Source: CAYYBZ01 sp964470285 [NCBI: uncultured Oligoflexia bacterium] (GTDB lineage: Bacteria > Bdellovibrionota_G > CAYYBZ01). Taken from it: a stretch of DNA of 13,389 nt. The stretch lies in contig CAYYBZ010000023.1 of the NCBI GenBank assembly GCA_964470285.1, positions 1-13,389 of the forward strand. Direction: 5' to 3'. The translations under genes and the position numbers were made by a program. Positions 7,266-13,389 of the stretch are shown in pieces (positions within the stretch are counted from its first letter, which is position 1; the number at the start of each line of letters is the position of its first letter). The notes below the pieces were generated by a model that saw only the letters and a list, made by a program, of their open reading frames with translations, did not search any database and was not told where the DNA came from.

Positions 7266-8651
7266 TTACTGCTTAATGGTTATTTGAATTTTTCTGCTCC
7301 CGTTTGCACCGCCGTTGTCAATTTCCGTTGTAAACGTGCAATGTCTTGCCCTGAGCTTTGTGCTGGGAATAGTTTTAAATTTTGATGCGTCTACTTTGCC
7401 TTTAAGGGCATTGATTACGTAATTAAATCTTTTGTTTGCGGCACTTAAATTCCCTGCCTGGCTTCCTTTATCACCGAATCCGCTGACAAGCAGCTTTACA
7501 GGCTCATTCTTATAAGCCGCATTAATTGTCTGCGCCAGTTTATCAACGTTTTCGTTGAAAGAAGCATCTCTGGGTGATGTTCCGCTGCTAAAGAAGAAAT
7601 CAAAAGATCCCGTAGCAACAGGAGCCTCGGGCTTTGCACCCTGACGCTTAAGCGCCTCATCAATCTGATCGCTTGTTTCGATAGTCTCTTCATCTAAAAC
7701 AACTACTTTTATCTCAACGTATCTTTCGCTATTGTTAAAATATTTTCCACCGGCATAGACAGCCCCCTTCATAGAATCAAAATCATGAATATCATCAAGC
7801 CAAACAGAATTGGTTAATGATGTAATGTCTTCCCTTACTAGCATCGCCCATATATTGGTCGGCGGGAAGCCTGATCCGCTCATAAATTCTGAATTATTTC
7901 CGCCTGCCAGTTCCATGGTTTTTTTATCAAGCATCTTACAAAAGCCGTCACCATGCGGAATTAAAACTAATTTTTTCGGAATTTCATAATCATTCATAAA
8001 AGCTTCCACTATGGCTTTAATCTTTTCCCAATACTGGGAATCCATAGCTCTGAAACTATCTTTGACTTCCGGTGCCTCAAATTCCTGTTGATTTAAGCCG
8101 GGATTTTCCTTATTAAAAACGTCTGCACCTTCGGGAAAAAGTATTTTTGTTTGATAAACGACATCGCCTTTCGGAATATTAACTGCTGAACCTCCCGAAG
8201 AAGACCCACCGCCGGATACAGGATTACCGTCTTCTGAAAGTGAAAGATGTCCGCTGCCGTCATTTAATGCAGCTTCAATGCCTTCAATTTCTCTGGTTAA
8301 TGCGGCTATCTCTCCTTCTAAATTATCTGCTGTACATATAACAGCATCATTGTAAGCATCAACATCGGAATAAATTTCTGCTTTGGCTTTTAAAAGCTCT
8401 TCAACCGCATCAAGTGCAGGTGTCCTTTGACTTGTCGGTGTGCAGCTTATGCAGACAATTATTGCTTTTGCCTGCTGCTGTGTCAGAGCGTCAAGGCATC
8501 CATCGACAGTAGTGCCTTCCTCGCTTAAACAATCTATTAACTGCTGAATTTTGGCTTTGCAATTATCCTGTGCATTTGAATACGCAGGAATCAACAAAAC
8601 TAAAATCCCCAAAACAATTATAAGATTTTTTATGCTACGTAGATTTATCAT
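7266..8651 (-). CDS. Secreted Cys-rich protein with two OmpA-like regions (second gene of envelope cluster)
   Basis: The start is the ATG at 8651: GGAGG lies five bases upstream, and the signal peptide (1-27, cleavage SNA-Q) begins there; an in-frame ATG four codons earlier overlaps the ribosome site. The protein has 461 residues. The N-terminal 28-110 is helical with six cysteines (31, 41, 52, 67, 70, 106), suggesting periplasmic disulfides. A Gly/Ser linker (147-155) follows. Residues about 162-320 show an OmpA-like order (KILFPEGADVF, a long helix, LVLIPHGDG, a helix, then YVEIKVVVLD) but with a long insertion. Residues 350-461 form a clearer OmpA-like domain with FGDKGSQAGNLSAANKR (392-408), paralogous to the C-terminus of the protein at 4754-5680; both end in a basic beta strand, IQITIKQ here. 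Peptidoglycan anchoring is plausible but the motif spacing is atypical. A stem-loop lies in the 100-nt gap to the upstream lipoprotein gene. Confidence 0.8.
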   Translation of the reverse strand: MINLRSIKNLIIVLGILVLLIPAYSNAQDNCKAKIQQLIDCLSEEGTTVDGCLDALTQQQAKAIIVCISCTPTSQRTPALDAVEELLKAKAEIYSDVDAYNDAVICTADNLEGEIAALTREIEGIEAALNDGSGHLSLSEDGNPVSGGGSSSGGSAVNIPKGDVVYQTKILFPEGADVFNKENPGLNQQEFEAPEVKDSFRAMDSQYWEKIKAIVEAFMNDYEIPKKLVLIPHGDGFCKMLDKKTMELAGGNNSEFMSGSGFPPTNIWAMLVREDITSLTNSVWLDDIHDFDSMKGAVYAGGKYFNNSERYVEIKVVVLDEETIETSDQIDEALKRQGAKPEAPVATGSFDFFFSSGTSPRDASFNENVDKLAQTINAAYKNEPVKLLVSGFGDKGSQAGNLSAANKRFNYVINALKGKVDASKFKTIPSTKLRARHCTFTTEIDNGGANGSRKIQITIKQ

Positions 8652-8656
8652 TTTGT

Positions 8657-8667
8657 CCTCCATGACT
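8657..8667 (-). repeat. 11-bp direct repeat, copy at the ribosome-binding site of the gene ending at 7266
   Basis: AGTCATGGAGG on the minus strand, containing the GGAGG used for translation from 8651. An identical copy is at 8728-8738, 71 bp away, on the other side of the stem-loop. Confidence 0.7.
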
Positions 8668-8699
8668 TAAAAATCAAAATGTATCTTTACTCTATTAAT

Positions 8700-8727
8700 T
8701 TGGCCGCTCCATGTTAAGAGCGGCCAA
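8700..8727 (-). terminator. Strong GC-rich stem-loop between lipoprotein gene and OmpA-like gene (processing or attenuation element; no U-tract)
   Basis: A perfect 10-bp inverted repeat, TTGGCCGCTC and GAGCGGCCAA, encloses an 8-nt loop. It is the most GC-rich stretch of the otherwise AT-rich gap, 24 nt after the lipoprotein stop. It lacks the run of U needed for a simple intrinsic terminator (AATTAATAGAG follows on the minus strand). It may be an RNA-stability hairpin, a partial terminator setting lipoprotein excess, or a binding site. Confidence 0.6.
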
Positions 8728-8738
8728 CCTCCATGACT
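8728..8738 (-). repeat. 11-bp direct repeat, upstream copy
   Basis: Second AGTCATGGAGG, abutting the stem-loop. Its ATG opens a six-codon frame, MEVGRS then TAA, which runs through the 5' arm of the stem. It lacks a Shine-Dalgarno of its own, so translation is unproven. Confidence 0.6.
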
Positions 8739-8751
8739 GTTCAGTTTTAAA

Positions 8752-10497
8752 TTACTTTAAGGGCTCCTCTGTCACTTTAAGAAGGCTTAATTTGGCTAAA
8801 ACCGCCTTAAGCTCTGCAATCCTACGCTTGAGTTCTTCAAGCTCCACTGACAAGCCTGCCTTATAGTTATCCAGAGCAACGTTATACTTATCTATCATTT
8901 TCTGAATAACCATTTTCATATTGGCAAGGCTCTCAGGTGTAACCTTGGGATTTTTTTCATCGATTCCAAGAATTATTACGGCCATCTGATCGGCTGCATC
9001 TATGTTTTCAGGATCTATGCAATCCGTAGCCGAACCTGAACATGAGTCTTTGAGCTTTTCAAGTATCTCGATAAGTCTTGCCTTATCGGGATCTTCCGAA
9101 CCCGCTCCGCCTCTGTAATATGATTCTTCGCCCTCTGAGAATCTTAAAAGCTCTAAACTCTGTATGCTTTCAACTCCTCTTCCGTGAGGCGCCACTACGG
9201 TAAAGTATTTGGGATTTATAGGTTCATATCCGTAGTTTTCATCATCTGTATCTACCCACATTCTAACTTCACCCTGCACTGCATCTTTTCTTATACTTAT
9301 ACCGGTTCCTATAACGCTCTTTGAAGAGCTGGCAATTCTTTCATTCATAAAACAGAACTCGAGTAAATGCGGATCTGAGTCGGTAACCGAAAATTCAAGG
9401 GCGTTCTTTTTACCCGAACCTGCAATCTTCTGAATTAGGTTACCGAAAAAGCCGTCCCAGTGTTTGTTAACAGAATAGGCAACCACGGCGCCGTTATCTC
9501 TTATAAATACGGCATCATCAGCCCTGCTTCCGGAGTTCTGAATCTTAAATGATGTTTCAGATGAGTTCGGGTCTTTCGTAAACCATCCAGAATGGCAAAT
9601 CATATAACTGTATTTGTTGTCTATCGCGGCCATACCGGGAAATCTTCCGTTGTTTTTACTTCCCTCGATAAGTTTGTTGCCTTTTGTAGAATCACGGTGC
9701 CCCGCTTCCTCTTCCGCCGGGAAATACATGGCGCTTCCAGACTTATATTCGTTTTTAATTTTTGTTCCCCAGTTACCCGCCTGACCGGCAGAACCTGAGA
9801 TAACATATATGTATTCGTTTTCACTTCTTACGCTTCTTTTAGTTTTAAGCCTTTTACTATTGCATGCATATGTAATGCCGTCATAATTCCCCGGATTCTG
9901 CGCTCCTCCGCCTTCGACTGTACCTGCATTTGCAAAGCAGCTGTGCAAAAGATCGTTAAAATCTGCATTTTTATTGTTATCAAGAATTTTTGTGAATGTA
10001 ACATCCTCAGATTTGAGCCTTATTCCGCCTACCTTAAATCCGTTATAATTTTCATGATCAAGATCTTCTTCATCGCAGTATAAATCGCCGTCAAAGTTAT
10101 GATCCCATTTACCCTGGCAGTTCTGCTTCCAGGATTCAGTTTTTAAATCTATTACGTAAGGATAGGTATCGCTTGCCAGAGGTCCTAAAGGAACATTGCC
10201 AGGTCCCGTTCCTCTTCCAGGGCCCATATTACCAGGTTGTCCGCCTAATCTGGGATCTCCGTTAATTCCGCCGTCGGGTCCCATGTTCATCGGGCTCATT
10301 CCGCCTCTGGGATCAAAATTCTGTCCCTGAGTACCGTATGGATCCGTGTAGTTAGGGTTAGTACCTCTTGAACCGTAGGTACCGTAATAGCTCGGACTTC
10401 TTCTTTTTTTGTTGTCTTCACAACCAAGTGTAAAAACCATAAGAAAAACGCCAGCTATAATCAGTTTGCCAATCTTTCTTATTATTTGTTTGTTCAT
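8752..10497 (-). CDS. Large lipoprotein with Gly/Pro/Asn-rich spacer and coiled-coil C-terminus (first gene of envelope cluster)
   Basis: I place the start at ATG 10497, six bases after GGAG; the two codons TTG and ATG further upstream overlap or precede this site. The 581-residue product begins with a lipoprotein signal, basic then hydrophobic, ending TLG-C26; the lipobox is slightly unusual (Thr at -3). Glu, not Asp, follows the cysteine, compatible with outer-membrane sorting by the E. coli rule. Residues 35-108 are a low-complexity Gly/Pro/Asn/Tyr spacer that could span from the membrane. An EF-hand-like loop with D132, N134, D136, G137, D138 and E143 may bind calcium. Residues about 150-450 are beta-rich and unrecognised, with several cysteines (187, 212, 301, 382). 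The C-terminus (about 471-485 and 523-572) is coiled coil, ending in ELKRRIAELKAVLAKL. It leads the cluster of secreted OmpA-like proteins, so it may be their outer-membrane anchor or surface-exposed part (inference). Confidence 0.8.
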   Translation of the reverse strand: MNKQIIRKIGKLIIAGVFLMVFTLGCEDNKKRRSPSYYGTYGSRGTNPNYTDPYGTQGQNFDPRGGMSPMNMGPDGGINGDPRLGGQPGNMGPGRGTGPGNVPLGPLASDTYPYVIDLKTESWKQNCQGKWDHNFDGDLYCDEEDLDHENYNGFKVGGIRLKSEDVTFTKILDNNKNADFNDLLHSCFANAGTVEGGGAQNPGNYDGITYACNSKRLKTKRSVRSENEYIYVISGSAGQAGNWGTKIKNEYKSGSAMYFPAEEEAGHRDSTKGNKLIEGSKNNGRFPGMAAIDNKYSYMICHSGWFTKDPNSSETSFKIQNSGSRADDAVFIRDNGAVVAYSVNKHWDGFFGNLIQKIAGSGKKNALEFSVTDSDPHLLEFCFMNERIASSSKSVIGTGISIRKDAVQGEVRMWVDTDDENYGYEPINPKYFTVVAPHGRGVESIQSLELLRFSEGEESYYRGGAGSEDPDKARLIEILEKLKDSCSGSATDCIDPENIDAADQMAVIILGIDEKNPKVTPESLANMKMVIQKMIDKYNVALDNYKAGLSVELEELKRRIAELKAVLAKLSLLKVTEEPLK

Positions 10498-10550
10498 TTT
10501 CATCTCCAAACCTTTTTCTTAATAAAACCGGTTTCTCATCTCACTTTACT

Positions 10551-10567
10551 TGCACTAACCATACCAA
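10551..10567 (-). promoter_or_regulatory. Candidate sigma-54 promoter of the envelope cluster
   Basis: TTGGTATGGTTAGTGCA on the minus strand keeps the invariant GG and GC with exactly 10 bp between, plus T before GG and TGC plus A at the -12 end. It departs from consensus at the C of GGC, the C of CG and the first T of TTGC. The last departure (GTGCA) is shared with the site at 1368-1384. Start would be near 10541, about 43 nt before the ATG at 10497. Confidence 0.35.
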
Positions 10568-10719
10568 ATTCATTCCCATTCATTACACTGCAATATCAAC
10601 ATGTTAAACGTTATCAGCATAGATATTCACAGGTTTAGACAACTTCCTGTCCCACCCTAATTGGGTATGGCAAGTCGCATTTACACAATAACTATAAAGA
10701 TATTAAGTTAAGCAAATGC

Positions 10720-10748
10720 TCTATAACACGAGGCGTTACTTTTGTAAA
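10720..10748 (-). promoter_or_regulatory. Candidate sigma-70-type promoter (extended -10) of the envelope cluster
   Basis: On the minus strand TTTACA (10748-10743, 5 of 6 to consensus) is 17 bp from TATAGA (10725-10720, 4 of 6), the latter preceded by TGT as in extended -10 promoters. The start would be near 10713, giving a leader of roughly 215 nt before the lipoprotein ATG. Confidence 0.45.
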
Positions 10749-10941
10749 GGTCTTTTTACGCTTTAAGTCATTTTTTATTGCTTTATTGTCAGTGAGTTAT
10801 GTCTAAATAACGAATGTTAATATATTCTTTAGGTCTATTGCTAAAAATGCGTTAAACATGATTTGTTTGACTGTAAAATTGTTGGAATCTTTAATCGCAA
10901 TTTTTTCATACTGACGCAAGTTTTTCTATTTTAACATATAT

Positions 10942-12468
10942 CTATTCTTTATCCGTTGCCCTTACGGCTCTGGTATCGGCCCATCTTTTGATGCCTTTAA
11001 TAGCTTCAGACATGGTAGTTGAAAGAGGAACTGTTTTACCTATTCCCTTGTAAAGATCGTTATTATTAAGCGGTCTTTTTTCGTTATAAGCATCAAATAG
11101 TGCGCCGGCTACAATCTGCTCAATTTCGGCACCCGAAAATCCCTTCGTGGATTTTGCAAGATTCGAAAGATCAAATTTCTCAGGATCATGTTTTCTCTTC
11201 CTTAAGTGAACCTTAAAAATTTCTACTCTTTCACGTTCAGTCGGCAGATCGATAAAGAAAATTTCATCGAATCTTCCTTTTCGCATTAGCTCGGGCGGAA
11301 GCATGTTTATTTCATTTGCGGTTGCGGCAACAAAAACGATTGATTCCTTTTCCTGCATCCATGTTAAAAATGAAGAAAATATTCTTGCCGTCACTCCCTG
11401 ATCACCCTGAGAATAACCGGCTACGCCCTTTTCAATTTCTTCTATCCAGAGTATTGCCGGGGCAACGGCCTCAACGGTTTTTAGGGCCCTTCTCATGGAC
11501 TCTTCCGGATTGCCCACTACTCCCCCGTAAATCTTTGACATGTCAAGCCTTAGAAGCGGAAGCCTCCAGTAAGCGGCAATTGCCTTAACGCATGAGGATT
11601 TTCCGCAACCTGATACTCCGGTCAAAAGTACACCCTTGGGAGCCGTTAATCCGAATTCCTGGGCTTCTCTTGAGAAAAATCGCGTTCTTGCCTCAAGCCA
11701 TTTTTTAAGATTATCCAGTCCCCCTATTTCTTCCATGTCGTAGCTGACAGGAACGTATTCTAAAACGCCCTCTTTTCTAACTATTTTTGCCTTTTCCTCC
11801 AAAACCGTATGAATATCTTTTGGTTCCAGTGTGGACTTACCTAAAAAAGTTTTTTGAAATGCGCTTCTTGCCTCATCAATTGTCAAACCGACAGCGGCCT
11901 TTATGAAATCATTTTTGTGATCATCGCTTAAGTTTACTTTGAGATTTTTATAGGAACCAAGAACCTGTTCGAATACAGCTTCAATCTCACGGGCTGAAGG
12001 AAGCTTAAATTCCATTGCCGAAACCTCTTTACTTAATTCATCAGGCAAATTCATCAAAGGAGAGGTTATAAAAATCGTTTTGAAATTTGTTTTCATCGCC
12101 TGATAGGCATCTCTCATTTTCCTTATAATAGAGGGATTATCCTCTATGTGTTTATCAAGGTCCTTGAAAAGAAATATAACCTGCTCTTTACTTTTTATTG
12201 AATAATCGAGTGCCTTTTCAGGATCTTTTGTATCTGGGACAGCCTGCCCTTCTAAAATAAGTCCGGTAGTAATAGACCACGTAGCAAACTTTAACGGAGT
12301 CGAAAAACCTTTTTTAGCTATGGTTTCCAAAAGTCTTTCAAAGCGGACATCTTCCCATGTGATAATGTAAACAATTGAAAACTTGGCGGCTATAAACCGC
12401 TTAACATCTTCAGCTGTATTATCCTTTTGTGTCTGCGCATCTATTTTTGGAGGTGCTTGTACGGCCAC
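10942..12468 (-). CDS. Ycf46-like AAA+ ATPase
   Basis: This 508-residue protein has an N-terminal domain (about 20-230) typical of Ycf46-like ATPases, with an inactive P-loop-like fold, followed by one AAA+ module (about 240-470). Visible motifs: Walker A GVSGCGKSS (284-292), Walker B ILWIEE (339-344), sensor-1 Asn385 in AATANE, arginine fingers R396 and R399 in MRKGRFDE, and the sensor-2 segment GFSGAEIE (443-450). The Walker B magnesium-binding Asp is replaced by Glu343, while the catalytic Glu344 is kept. There is no protease domain, so it is a remodelling ATPase rather than FtsH. Translation starts at GTG (12468), fixed by AAGGAG eight bases upstream inside the end of the PilZ gene; only 3 nt separate the genes, so expression is likely coupled. 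Family members have been linked to photosynthetic regulation in cyanobacteria; the role elsewhere is unclear. Confidence 0.88.
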   Translation of the reverse strand: MAVQAPPKIDAQTQKDNTAEDVKRFIAAKFSIVYIITWEDVRFERLLETIAKKGFSTPLKFATWSITTGLILEGQAVPDTKDPEKALDYSIKSKEQVIFLFKDLDKHIEDNPSIIRKMRDAYQAMKTNFKTIFITSPLMNLPDELSKEVSAMEFKLPSAREIEAVFEQVLGSYKNLKVNLSDDHKNDFIKAAVGLTIDEARSAFQKTFLGKSTLEPKDIHTVLEEKAKIVRKEGVLEYVPVSYDMEEIGGLDNLKKWLEARTRFFSREAQEFGLTAPKGVLLTGVSGCGKSSCVKAIAAYWRLPLLRLDMSKIYGGVVGNPEESMRRALKTVEAVAPAILWIEEIEKGVAGYSQGDQGVTARIFSSFLTWMQEKESIVFVAATANEINMLPPELMRKGRFDEIFFIDLPTERERVEIFKVHLRKRKHDPEKFDLSNLAKSTKGFSGAEIEQIVAGALFDAYNEKRPLNNNDLYKGIGKTVPLSTTMSEAIKGIKRWADTRAVRATDKE

Positions 12469-12471
12469 TTT

Positions 12472-12834
12472 TTAAGCTCCTTTTTTAAGTTCTTTTCCTA
12501 TTATGAATTTATCGATTATGTTCTGATCGTCTCTGGAAATTTCTACAAATCGCAAGCCCATACCGTAGCTCACCTCCATTGTCCCCTCGTCTGTGAAGTT
12601 ATCATATTTGTGATGATGAACCACTTCGGCCCTGATTTTAAATTCTCTGTCAAGTTCCTTGATAAAAAATGTCAGATTAACCTTGCTTCCCACCGGTATC
12701 ATATCATCCGCGCTTAGGTAAATTCCGCCTTTACTTAAATTTTTTGAATATACTTTTTGAAGTTTGCTCTCATGAGCGACATTTACGTCAATATTTAAGT
12801 CAATTCTCTTTTGCCTTCGGTTTTCCTTACCCAT
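12472..12834 (-). CDS. PilZ-domain protein (c-di-GMP receptor)
   Basis: A 120-residue stand-alone PilZ domain. Both c-di-GMP-binding signatures are present: RRQKR (6-10, the RxxxR arginines) and NLSKGG (32-37, the D/NxSxxG motif). The rest is a six-stranded barrel pattern with VNLTFFIKE, FKIRAEVVHHH and YGMGLRFVEIS, and a C-terminal helix. It has no signal peptide, so it is cytosolic. As an adaptor it would bind c-di-GMP and act on a partner; its immediate downstream neighbour, the AAA+ ATPase, is the obvious candidate (3-nt gap, ribosome site of the ATPase within the last PilZ codons). ATG 12834 has only a weak upstream GAG. A good extended -10 promoter sits at 12885-12913. Domain call is firm; the partner is inferred. 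Confidence 0.9.
   Translation of the reverse strand: MGKENRRQKRIDLNIDVNVAHESKLQKVYSKNLSKGGIYLSADDMIPVGSKVNLTFFIKELDREFKIRAEVVHHHKYDNFTDEGTMEVSYGMGLRFVEISRDDQNIIDKFIIGKELKKGA
12477..12482 (-). promoter_or_regulatory. Ribosome-binding site of the AAA+ gene, overlapping the PilZ stop region
   Basis: AAGGAG, eight bases before the GTG at 12468, lies within the final Lys-Gly-Ala codons of PilZ. Ribosomes ending PilZ would uncover it, which supports translational coupling and decides the GTG start. Confidence 0.7.
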
Positions 12835-12884
12835 AAAATACTCAAGTGAGGTTAAAATATTAAGAATTACCAGTACTTATTTTG

Positions 12885-12913
12885 AATATAGCAAGCGCGC
12901 ATACTTTCTACAA
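12885..12913 (-). promoter_or_regulatory. Promoter of the PilZ-AAA+ operon
   Basis: On the minus strand TTGTAG (12913-12908) is 17 bp from TATATT (12890-12885, 5 of 6), which is preceded by TGC, an extended -10. Start near 12878, leader of about 44 nt. The -35 is weak (3 of 6), which extended -10 promoters tolerate. Confidence 0.5.
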
Positions 12914-12981
12914 GAATTTTTAATTTAATGTTAAACTCTTTGAATTCAGATACTTGGTATGTTACTTTCTTCCCTTAAGTC

Positions 12982-13389
12982 ATGTATTACAAAAAAATCC
13001 AGAAACATTTTGATGCTGTTGCTGCCAAGAGAAGCTACTGGGAAAACAAAAGCTCATATTATTACAGACAGTTAAAAAAGTTTTTATTTAATGTAATCCC
13101 GCCTGATAAAAAGGTTTTGGAAATCGGTTGCGGAAGAGCATCGCTTTTAAAATCCTGCCGGGCATCAATGGCGGTCGGAATAGATATTTCTGCCAAGATG
13201 ATCGGGGAAGCAAAAAAAAATTACCCCTCGGGCAATTTCCTCGTAATGGACTCGTCAAACACGGGTTTAAAGGAAAAATTCGATTTTATTATTCTTTCAG
13301 ACGTACTGGGCAATCTTTACGATATTCAGAGAACAATGGAAGAACTCAGAACCTTATGTAATGAAGATACACGCGTCATAATCACTTAT
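12982..13389 (+). CDS. Class I SAM-dependent methyltransferase (N-terminal part; 3' end outside window)
   Basis: The frame starts at ATG 12982, just after an in-frame TAA (12976-12978), and stays open for 136 codons to the window edge. Motif I, VLEIGCGRASLL (45-56), is the SAM-binding glycine-rich loop; GIDIS (66-70) supplies the acidic residue for the ribose; FLVMDSS (86-92) and FDFIILSDVLGNL (100-112) are motifs II and III of the Rossmann-like fold (Methyltransf_11/25 type). The N-terminal KIQKHFDAVAAKRSYWENKSSYYYRQLKKFL is typical of lipid, sugar or small-molecule methyltransferases that in some bacteria sit beside or are fused to glycosyltransferases; that cannot be judged because the gene is cut. 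No clear Shine-Dalgarno precedes the ATG. It diverges from the PilZ gene with 147 bp between them. Family is firm, substrate unknown. Confidence 0.88.
   Translation, partial: MYYKKIQKHFDAVAAKRSYWENKSSYYYRQLKKFLFNVIPPDKKVLEIGCGRASLLKSCRASMAVGIDISAKMIGEAKKNYPSGNFLVMDSSNTGLKEKFDFIILSDVLGNLYDIQRTMEELRTLCNEDTRVIITY

Larger units (their letters stand above)
10498..10941 (-). other. 444-bp intergenic region; leader and promoters of the envelope cluster
   Basis: No convincing gene is present; the longest frames are a few tens of codons without ribosome sites. No intrinsic terminator is visible after the AAA+ gene. The region is AT-rich and holds two promoter candidates for the lipoprotein gene (10551-10567 and 10720-10748). 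Between them are short, weak inverted repeats (for example ACAGG at 10629-10633 with CCTGT at 10646-10650) of uncertain meaning. A leader of over 200 nt would result from the distal promoter. Confidence 0.5.

Noticed and set aside
10629-10672. Inverted repeats ACAGG/CCTGT and ACCC/GGGT as a riboswitch or terminator
   Set aside because: The stems are only 4-5 bp with no U-run or recognisable aptamer; not enough to call.
10666-10710. Small plus-strand frame of 14 codons in the 444-bp gap
   Set aside because: No ribosome-binding site and no distinguishing features; expected by chance in AT-rich DNA.
10942-12468. FtsH-type protease
   Set aside because: No HExxH zinc-protease motif and no membrane segments; the long N-domain fits a Ycf46-like ATPase.
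13128-13361. Plus-strand 77-codon frame at the right end
   Set aside because: It overlaps the methyltransferase in another frame; the methyltransferase frame carries the SAM motifs and stays open to the window edge.

Overview
The window looks like chromosomal DNA of an AT-rich, Gram-negative bacterium. The signs are Sec signal peptides, a lipoprotein, OmpA-like periplasmic domains, a PilZ (c-di-GMP) protein, and a surface protein with an Asp8 linker and a GGCG plus membrane helix plus basic tail that resembles the MYXO-CTERM sorting signals of Myxococcota and other 'deltaproteobacterial' lineages. That lineage is an inference; no rRNA, tRNA or housekeeping marker is present to fix it. I see no phage, IS element, CRISPR array or tRNA.

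Left part, plus strand (1-2903): the C-terminal 93 codons of a steroid 5-alpha-reductase family membrane enzyme; a secreted 275-residue protein built from an internal duplication, behind a good sigma-70-type promoter; and a 494-residue secreted jelly-roll (ConA/lyase-like) plus Fn3-like protein with a C-terminal anchor, preceded by a plausible sigma-54 promoter. A convergent minus-strand pair follows: an SLC13/DASS anion transporter and a small zinc-ribbon protein (2928-4664).

Centre, minus strand (4754-10497): the most interesting part. A four-gene envelope cluster is read in the order lipoprotein (581 aa), a Cys-rich secreted protein with two OmpA-like regions (461 aa), a helical secreted protein with a degenerate OmpA-like end (503 aa), and a smaller OmpA-like secreted protein (308 aa). 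The first and last secreted proteins share a paralogous C-terminal domain with the signature FGDxGSxxGNLxAANxR. The cluster has a 444-bp upstream region with candidate sigma-70 and sigma-54 promoters, and a strong stem-loop flanked by an 11-bp direct repeat between its first two genes. I read it as an undescribed periplasmic/outer-membrane assembly; its function is unknown.

Right part: a PilZ gene and a Ycf46-like AAA+ ATPase gene, 3 nt apart and probably translationally coupled (10942-12834, minus), suggest c-di-GMP input to an AAA+ machine. Diverging from them, a class I SAM methyltransferase (12982 onward, plus) runs off the window end.
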